Positions 58,204 through 64,000 of a DNA stretch of 64,000 nt are shown in pieces (position 1 is the first letter of the stretch; each line of letters starts with the position of its first letter). Both the position numbers and the translations under genes were made by a program. The DNA lies in NCBI GenBank assembly GCA_037903355.1, contig JBAJFE010000004.1:1426001-1490000 (forward strand). Direction: 5' to 3'. This DNA comes from Trichuris trichiura (taxonomy: Eukaryota; Nematoda; Enoplea; Trichinellida; Trichuridae). The notes beneath the pieces are model-generated. The model searched no databases and had not been told where the DNA came from. It was given only the letters and a program-made list of their open reading frames with translations.

Positions 58204-61030
58204 CTACGTTAAACAATGTCTGAACCAGCGCGGGAACGCTACACAGTCTTTGATGTTTTCTATGGCCAACAGGAATTGCAAAAGTCGCTCAAAGCCGAGA
58301 CCAAATCCACCAAGGTTGGCGTATCCATATTTTCTCAAATCAGCATACCTAGACAACAAAAAGTCTAAGCTGACGAGCCTCTCGATTTAGCAAGTATACC
58401 ATTGCAGCTGGTGCGCCATTCCCATGGAGGATACTCGTGCAGCAATTGTAGCATAATCGGTTTCTCGAAGACTGCCTCCACAAAGCTCACCCACATGAGG
58501 TACAAGCAGGTCGAAGCAACACGCCTTAAAAGGTCTTACGGTTCATTTTTAAAATGTTGGATAGTTTTACCGTATTGTTTTGCCACGAACGTTTCATGTA
58601 GAACGGTTTTACGTCGGATGGATAGTCAACAACAAAAACGGGCTTGTTACCAAAATGTTGAACGAGATAACGTTCCGAAGCTTTACCAATATGCTTCATC
58701 GTCTAAACATAAGCCTCAATAGGCGAACAGAGAACAAAAGACAATAAACAAAATGTATGGCCATTCATTTATCCCTATTTGGGTTACCTGCTATGATTTG
58801 CTATTAATGTTTGGATTTCTGTACTTTAAAAAAACGCTGAAAGAATGGCTTGAATGAGCGGTAACCTTTTTGTCGCGGCAAAACTACTTTGCATGAGTTT
58901 AAAGGCTTTGCCGCGCTCCAGCTGCAGAGATGGAAAAAATGTGTAACAGGGGCCATATTTGAACAAAAGTGCTACGAAGACAGCTAACCGAAAAAGGCAG
59001 GGCCGTATGCTTTTGTAAAATTTCTACTGCTTCAGCAAAGGTGATTTTCGGGAAGGATTCCATCTCCGATATTGTTGACAACAGTGACTGTGAAAGCAGC
59101 ATTTAAAATGCAAAATAAACAACTCGCTTGTCGGTTACTTTGCTACTTGCCCCGTGGTATTGCTGACACATTTCAAAATCGTCGTTAGAAGAGGTCAGCA
59201 GCTCTCTAGCGCAAAATACGACAATATCTTCCACCAGCTTAAAATAAGATAATAAAACGAGCTCAGAAAAGTTTCAAGTACCTGCAGCAACGTTTTTAAT
59301 TCATTGCAAAAGGCTAACTCAACTTCCAACATTTGGAACTCAGCCAAGTGCTGCCTGGTAAGAGAACTTTCGGCTCTGAATGTTGGACCAAATGAATACA
59401 CTTGCTTCAGACCGCTGAAATAAGACCAATTTCCAATTAACAACGCATTTCAAATTCGCGCGGTACAAGTACAGTAACACTAAAGCTGAATGAACAATCA
59501 GCTGAAGTTCAAAAGATGTCGCTCATAATTACAAGGTACCTTAATTATAATCGATACAATTTTTATACTGCCGCTTATCGTCTGTGAAGTCAGCGACGCT
59601 AAGCTAAAATTCACTATTTTAAATTTAAAAACCGCAGTTCTGTTCGCGCTCAAAGCGGAACAAGCGTAATAGCAAAGTAACTATTAAATAAAAATAATTA
59701 TATTAATGCTACTGTCAAATGGACAGAAAACGTTCCGTCATGGTGCGACTAGAAGTTAAAAAGTAACAAACTGCAGGATGCAACCTGCAAATCAAAGAAG
59801 AACTCAAATCTCGTTGGCGCGGCTTTTGTGGATTTTGTTAGACTAGCGTTTGAGGTTTTGAGGAGCTGCAAAAAAATGGCGAAGATACGGCAAATCGTAC
59901 CATGCTGCCGCTTCCAAATGTAGCTGACCGGATACTGTCAGGTAAACAGGACGGCCAAAAAAATTGTCCGAACATGTTTTGTCTGCTTGCGCTACGCTTT
60001 CGCCGGATTCTATCCGAGGTGGATCAAGTGTCTGGAACAACGCTAATTATATGAATTGAAAAAAATTCCGACAAATAAGCATTACGTCGACAACAAAAGT
60101 TTCACCTGCAGCTTCGCAGTCATTGGTAGTGATGACGGGGCATTCTATCAAAACAAATCCCTTATCCTTAAAAAAGAACAGAAGCTAAATAGTCGTCCGC
60201 TGGGATACTGTCAGTTCGAACTTGAAAATAGCGATGCAACGCGTACTTCATTCTACTTCTAATGCGAAGAAAAGCGGCAAAACTACTTGTTCTCGGCCGA
60301 AGATGCGGATGTTGACGAAGTGTTGAGGGCAGCTGTTTCTTTCTAGTCGCAAAAGGATAATTCTGAAATTAAAGCGCAAATAGAATTGGGTTGGTAACTA
60401 TCGGGATGCCCTTACGTACCAGTCTTTCAAAATCACCAATTAAATTGATCTCTGAAGCGGCTAAATCGACTTCTTGTTCTTTTCCCGCGCTTTGCTGCAA
60501 GATACCGCGAACTTCAACTGCCGCTCCAACGTTAAAATGTCTAAAAGTAATTCTCTGCTTAACTCGAAAGTTCGTTGGTTAGGTGGCGGCCCCCAAAGCG
60601 GCTGTTGATAAGTTGAACAGAAAACTTACGATGGAGCTTCCTTTGGAACAACAACTTGAAGACTGCGAGCGGATAGTCCGTCGGATAGTTGAAGAAAACT
60701 AACACTTTTATGTTTTCGAAAATGCCGGACCCAACCCTAAAAGCAGCACGTGTAATTCCAAGTGGCCAAAAAAGCAACGAAAAGTAAGATATTGTGCTAG
60801 CCACTGCTTGTAGACTGAGGCAGCCAACGCTTGAATACATTCGGTATATTCTCTATCTGTTGAATCATCAGATACCCTAATATAGCATAAGCTTACTTGG
60901 ATGCATGGAAAACAGTTTAATGCCAGATTATTAAGTTTACCTGAACTTTTACTTCTTCTCCAATGTTGCCATGGCGCAAGAGGTGATAAACGCTTTGAAC
61001 GCCTTTCAGCTTAACAACGCTTAAACGCAT
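58204..61030 (-). CDS. nars2: Asparaginyl-tRNA synthetase, mitochondrial type
   Basis: Class IIb aminoacyl-tRNA synthetase charging tRNA-Asn. Exon 1 is 60941-61030 ([20 protein letters not shown]). The OB-fold anticodon-binding domain follows with [20 protein letters not shown] and [13 protein letters not shown]. Catalytic domain: [20 protein letters not shown] (about 59870-59990), motif 2 [20 protein letters not shown] and [11 protein letters not shown] (about 59300-59400), and motif 3 in the last exon, [20 protein letters not shown], ending with PRWFRHCLT. The FGLGFER form and the SGQLHLEA block fit NARS2 (organellar/bacterial-like) rather than the cytosolic enzyme. The N terminus has basic residues consistent with a short targeting peptide. 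The mid-gene exons were not all delimited. Confidence 0.9.
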
Positions 61031-62329
61031 CACAACTATTGTGACCTCTAGGTAACCAATGTGCTTGAATTTTTGTGCTTCTAAGCTAAATACTAGTTGC
61101 GGAGAGAGGAGGCAAAGGTGGGATGATTCGGAAAGCCGATTTCTTGTAAAGTACCTGATTATCTACAGTACGAAAAGAGATACCTGTATCACATTTTAGC
61201 AGATAGCCTCCTTTGGGGCTCAGCGTTCCTAAATTTACGGGACTATTAGTGCAGATTGCATTTTCAAAACGCCGGACGTTTTGGCAACTTACAGATTCGC
61301 CTTGTTGCTGTTGTTCACTTGTCTAGTTTTGAACAAATTGTTCAGTCATTGTCCTGCCATAGTCCACTTGTACATTGCCGCTCTTATTTGTCGTAAGTTT
61401 TTCCATTTGCTATTCCGCGTTTCCACCTGTTCCTTTAACTTTTTTTGTCAGTTCGTTTTGCGTATTTATTTATGGGAAAACCGTCGTTCTACTTTACGTC
61501 AAGCAAAACTATTCAGGCTTTTTTGTTTATCAGGTTTTTGATTTTTGTCAAAGTTAATATAGCTACCTCGAACAAGCAACAAAAGCAAAGAGTGCACCGT
61601 CAGCTTTTGGGCAACTTTAAGCTGTTGCCATTTTGATCTGCCTCAGTGCTTGTCATTTGAACCCATGGGATACCTAATCGTCATTATTCACTTATGCAGT
61701 GAATAGGAAGGTGGTTTTTATTTTTGCTATTGTATTAATACTTATCTGTTCTTGTCAGATTGCCGAGAAAGCCAATTTTCGCAGTGAGCCTTCTATCTCT
61801 TTGCTAACATCGTTTCCTTACTTTTCTCCTAGTCGTTAAATAGTAACACTTGCTTTAGAAGCAGTTTCTTGTCTGCTTTTAAAATAATCATGCATCGTAT
61901 AGTAAGCATCGATAGTATGATACGGTATCTCGAAAGCTTTGTTTTTAAAAAAACGTAAAATAAACGAAATTTAGCCGTTTAAACGCTTATTACCTACGTA
62001 TAGTATTTATGGCCAGAAGTTTAATAATTTATCTTACCAATTTCAACTTTAATCAATTGACTTGTTCATTTCATTAAAAACTTTATAAAGGAAGACAAAA
62101 ATAGCTGTTACCTTTTCTTACTAGCGAACCGAAAACGGAGCGCGGGCAATTCCTTCCATACGTGCCTAAACGAATAGCAAAAGCATTTATAGCTCTTCAT
62201 TCAAATGGAACGTAAAAAATTACGGGTGGTGGACCTCTTTTCCTCATTGAAAAGCTAGCACGCTTCTTAGCTTAGCAAAAGTCGTACTTTTCGATGTTTT
62301 TGTGAATGATGATTTTTGTTAGCAGCAAG
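61031..62329. other. Spacer between nars2 and SRP9
   Basis: Divergent intergenic region. A possible two-exon hydrophobic frame (about 61281-61636, joined at a GTAAGT donor near 61394 and a TTTGTCAG acceptor near 61451) lacks an ATG at its beginning and was not accepted as a gene. Confidence 0.4.
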
Positions 62330-62569
62330 ATGCCATTTTTCTCCAATTGGGATGAATTTGCAAGGGCAGTAGAGATGCTGTATGCTACAAGTCGGAATCG
62401 TTGTCGGTTTGTGACCAAATATTCCAATGAACTTGGCGAGCTTAACTTGAAAGTGACCGACGACTGCGTATGTCTACGATACTCAAGCAAATCTGTGCAA
62501 GACGTTAAACGATTAGAGAAGCTAACCAATTCCCTTATGCGACAGATGACTGCTCGTGACGTAAAGTAA
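62330..62569 (+). CDS. srp9: Signal recognition particle 9 kDa protein
   Basis: 79 residues starting MPFFSNWDEFARAVEMLYAT and containing LGELNLKVTDDCVCLRYSS, then QDVKRLEKLTNSLMRQMTAR. This follows the SRP9 pattern (NWEEFxRAxExLY, LKVTDDxVCLxY, QDVKxxEKxxxxLMRxM). SRP9 pairs with SRP14 to bind the Alu domain of 7SL RNA and delay elongation during secretory targeting in the cytosol. An in-frame upstream ATG (62306, MIFVSSK) exists, but MPFF matches the family N terminus. Intronless. Length is close to human SRP9 (86). Confidence 0.9.
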   Translation: MPFFSNWDEFARAVEMLYATSRNRCRFVTKYSNELGELNLKVTDDCVCLRYSSKSVQDVKRLEKLTNSLMRQMTARDVK

Positions 62570-62840
62570 CTTTTTGGAGGCGTTGAATCGTTCAATGAGT
62601 AAACGTTGCTCAATAAACTAGTAAGTAATTCATTTTTACGCCAACTCTTGTGCTTGCACATGAACAATAGAAAAAGCTGCAAAACTTAAAACTTTCAAAT
62701 TTTGTCAACGCGATTTTAGTATAATTAGATGCTACACTGTCAGTGCATAGTTCACAACGCTGTAAACTGCTCGAAGATGACATTCGACAGATGGAGGCAA
62801 GTAACAAAGTACAACAGCAAAAAATCCATTTCGGTAAACG
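62570..62840. other. Spacer between srp9 and satellite
   Basis: Under 300 bp; presumed srp9 3' end. No other feature seen. Confidence 0.4.
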
Positions 62841-63955
62841 CACACAAGCTAAATATCCGTCAGAACCGCCACAAGTCACGTGATTCCACAGCATATGAAA
62901 TTATAAAGTGCGTACAATTGGTAACTTTTGTTCTGACACGTATCCGAAAGAGTGAAGTCCGAAAAATCCAACAGATTTAATATTAATCCCAACTGGTAAT
63001 CCAGTTTTTGTTGGAATATAAAAAGCAGAAATGAACTTTCTTCGAAACCGCGTTATAAACGCAGACTGAATGTTGATGGATTGACTAAAGCGCGTCCGAT
63101 ATGGTAATCCTCACTTTGATGACTCCGTCTCGAAATCACTTAATTACTCTTGGTCATAGATAAACATGTCAAAGCAGAGTTTAAACTACAAATCCGCTCT
63201 AATACACTCCAGACGCGCACAGGCTAAATATCCGTCAGAATCTCCGCAAGTCACGTGATTCCACAGCATATGAAATTATAAAGTGCGTACAATTGGTAAC
63301 TTTTGTCCTGACACGAATCCGAATGAGTGAAGTCCGAAAAATCCAACAGATTTAATATTAATCCCAACTGGTAATCCTGTTGTTGTTGGAATATAAAAAG
63401 CAGAAATGAACTTTCTTCGAAACCGCGTTATAAACGCAGACTGAACGTTAATGGATTGACTAAAAGAGTGTCCGATATGGTAATCCCCACTTTGATGACT
63501 CCGTCTCGAAATCACGTATTAAGCTTGGCCATAGACAAACACGTCAAAGCAGAGTTTGGACTACAAATCCGCTCCAATAAGCTCCAGACGTTCACAGGCT
63601 AAATATCCGTCAGAACCTCCACAAGTCACGTGATTCCACAGCATATGAAATTATAAAGTGCGTACAATTGGTAACTTTTGTTCTGACACGAATCCGAATG
63701 AGTGAGGTCCGAAAAATCCAACGGATTTAATATTAATCCCAACTGGTAATCCTGTTTTTGTTGGAATATAAAAAGCAGAAATGAACTTTCTTCGAAACCG
63801 CGTTATAATCGCAAACTGAATGTTAATGGATTGGCTAAAGAGCATCCGATATGGTAATCTTCACTATGATGACTCCGTCTCGAGATCCCTTATAACGCTT
63901 CGCCATAGATAAACACTTCAAAGCAGAGTTTGGACTACAAATCCGCTCCAAAAGC
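62841..63955. repeat. Tandem satellite, three 375-bp monomers
   Basis: The word TAAATATCCGTCAGAA recurs at 62850, 63225 and 63600, exactly 375 bp apart. Shared blocks include TCACGTGATTCCACAGCATA, ATTAATCCCAACTGGTAATC and TTCTTCGAAACCGCGTTATA. Monomers differ by scattered substitutions of a few percent. Similarity stops near 63952, before the window end. Repeated minus-strand frames of 64-79 codons inside the monomers are a by-product of the repeat. Confidence 0.92.
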
Positions 63956-64000
63956 CTTTTTGTAACGTGTCACATTTTGGTTGATAAATCCAGTTAAAAG

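Noticed and set aside
61281..61636. Two-exon hydrophobic frame upstream of SRP9
   Set aside because: The first codon is TTG, no ATG is available, and the joined product resembles no known membrane protein.

Overview
This is a eukaryotic window from an invertebrate with compact genes. Introns are mostly about 31-70 nt, intergenic gaps can be under 200 bp, and several spliced genes are intact. No step used a database. The combination of introns of a few tens of nt, an MCM9 gene (which, as I recall, Caenorhabditis lacks), an exd/ceh-20-type PBC homeobox gene, a CsRn1-type Ty3/gypsy element and a Penelope-like element makes a basal (clade I, Trichuris/Trichinella-like) nematode my best guess. That placement is inference.

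Layout. 0-0.6 kb: two different foldback repeats; the second carries a decayed hammerhead-ribozyme-like sequence. 1.47-1.76 kb (+): small tail-anchored protein. 2.04-7.41 kb (-): complete 14-exon mcm9 whose exon phases all close; 93 bp upstream of its ATG is a small Sm-fold (Gemin6-like) gene on the same strand. 8.32-12.50 kb: apparently intact CsRn1-clade LTR retrotransposon with identical LTRs. 13.38-17.09 kb: SLC35B1-like transporter (-) and LMBR1-family receptor-like membrane protein (+), divergent over about 200 bp. 17.37-19.65 kb (-): intact Penelope-like element (RT plus GIY-YIG) with a hammerhead ribozyme candidate in its 3' region. 20.48-30.03 kb (+): eIF4B, whose 5.5 kb fourth intron holds a foldback copy and three abutting pogo/Tigger elements with TA junctions. 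30.40-33.11 kb (-): polypeptide GalNAc-transferase. 36.13-37.60 kb (+): PBX/Extradenticle homeobox gene. 38.14-40.61 kb (-): three-Ig plus FN3 GPI-anchored adhesion protein. 40.6-57.3 kb: gene-poor desert. 57.31-58.03 kb (+): BAR-domain protein. 58.20-61.03 kb (-): mitochondrial-type asparaginyl-tRNA synthetase. 62.33-62.57 kb (+): SRP9. 62.84-63.95 kb: three 375-bp satellite monomers.

The host genes are mixed housekeeping (replication and repair, translation, secretion, glycosylation) and developmental (PBC homeobox, neural-type Ig adhesion) functions with no single pathway. The most notable biology lies in the mobile DNA: a PLE with a ribozyme, a detached ribozyme-bearing foldback relative, and a string of pogo-like insertions apparently using a TA microsatellite as landing site. 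Recurrent GTT(C/G)G donors, a 31-nt intron and one acceptor without AG are notable in the splicing. Exon boundaries given for mcm9, eif4b, slc35b1, pbx and most of the LMBR1 gene come from phase bookkeeping by eye.
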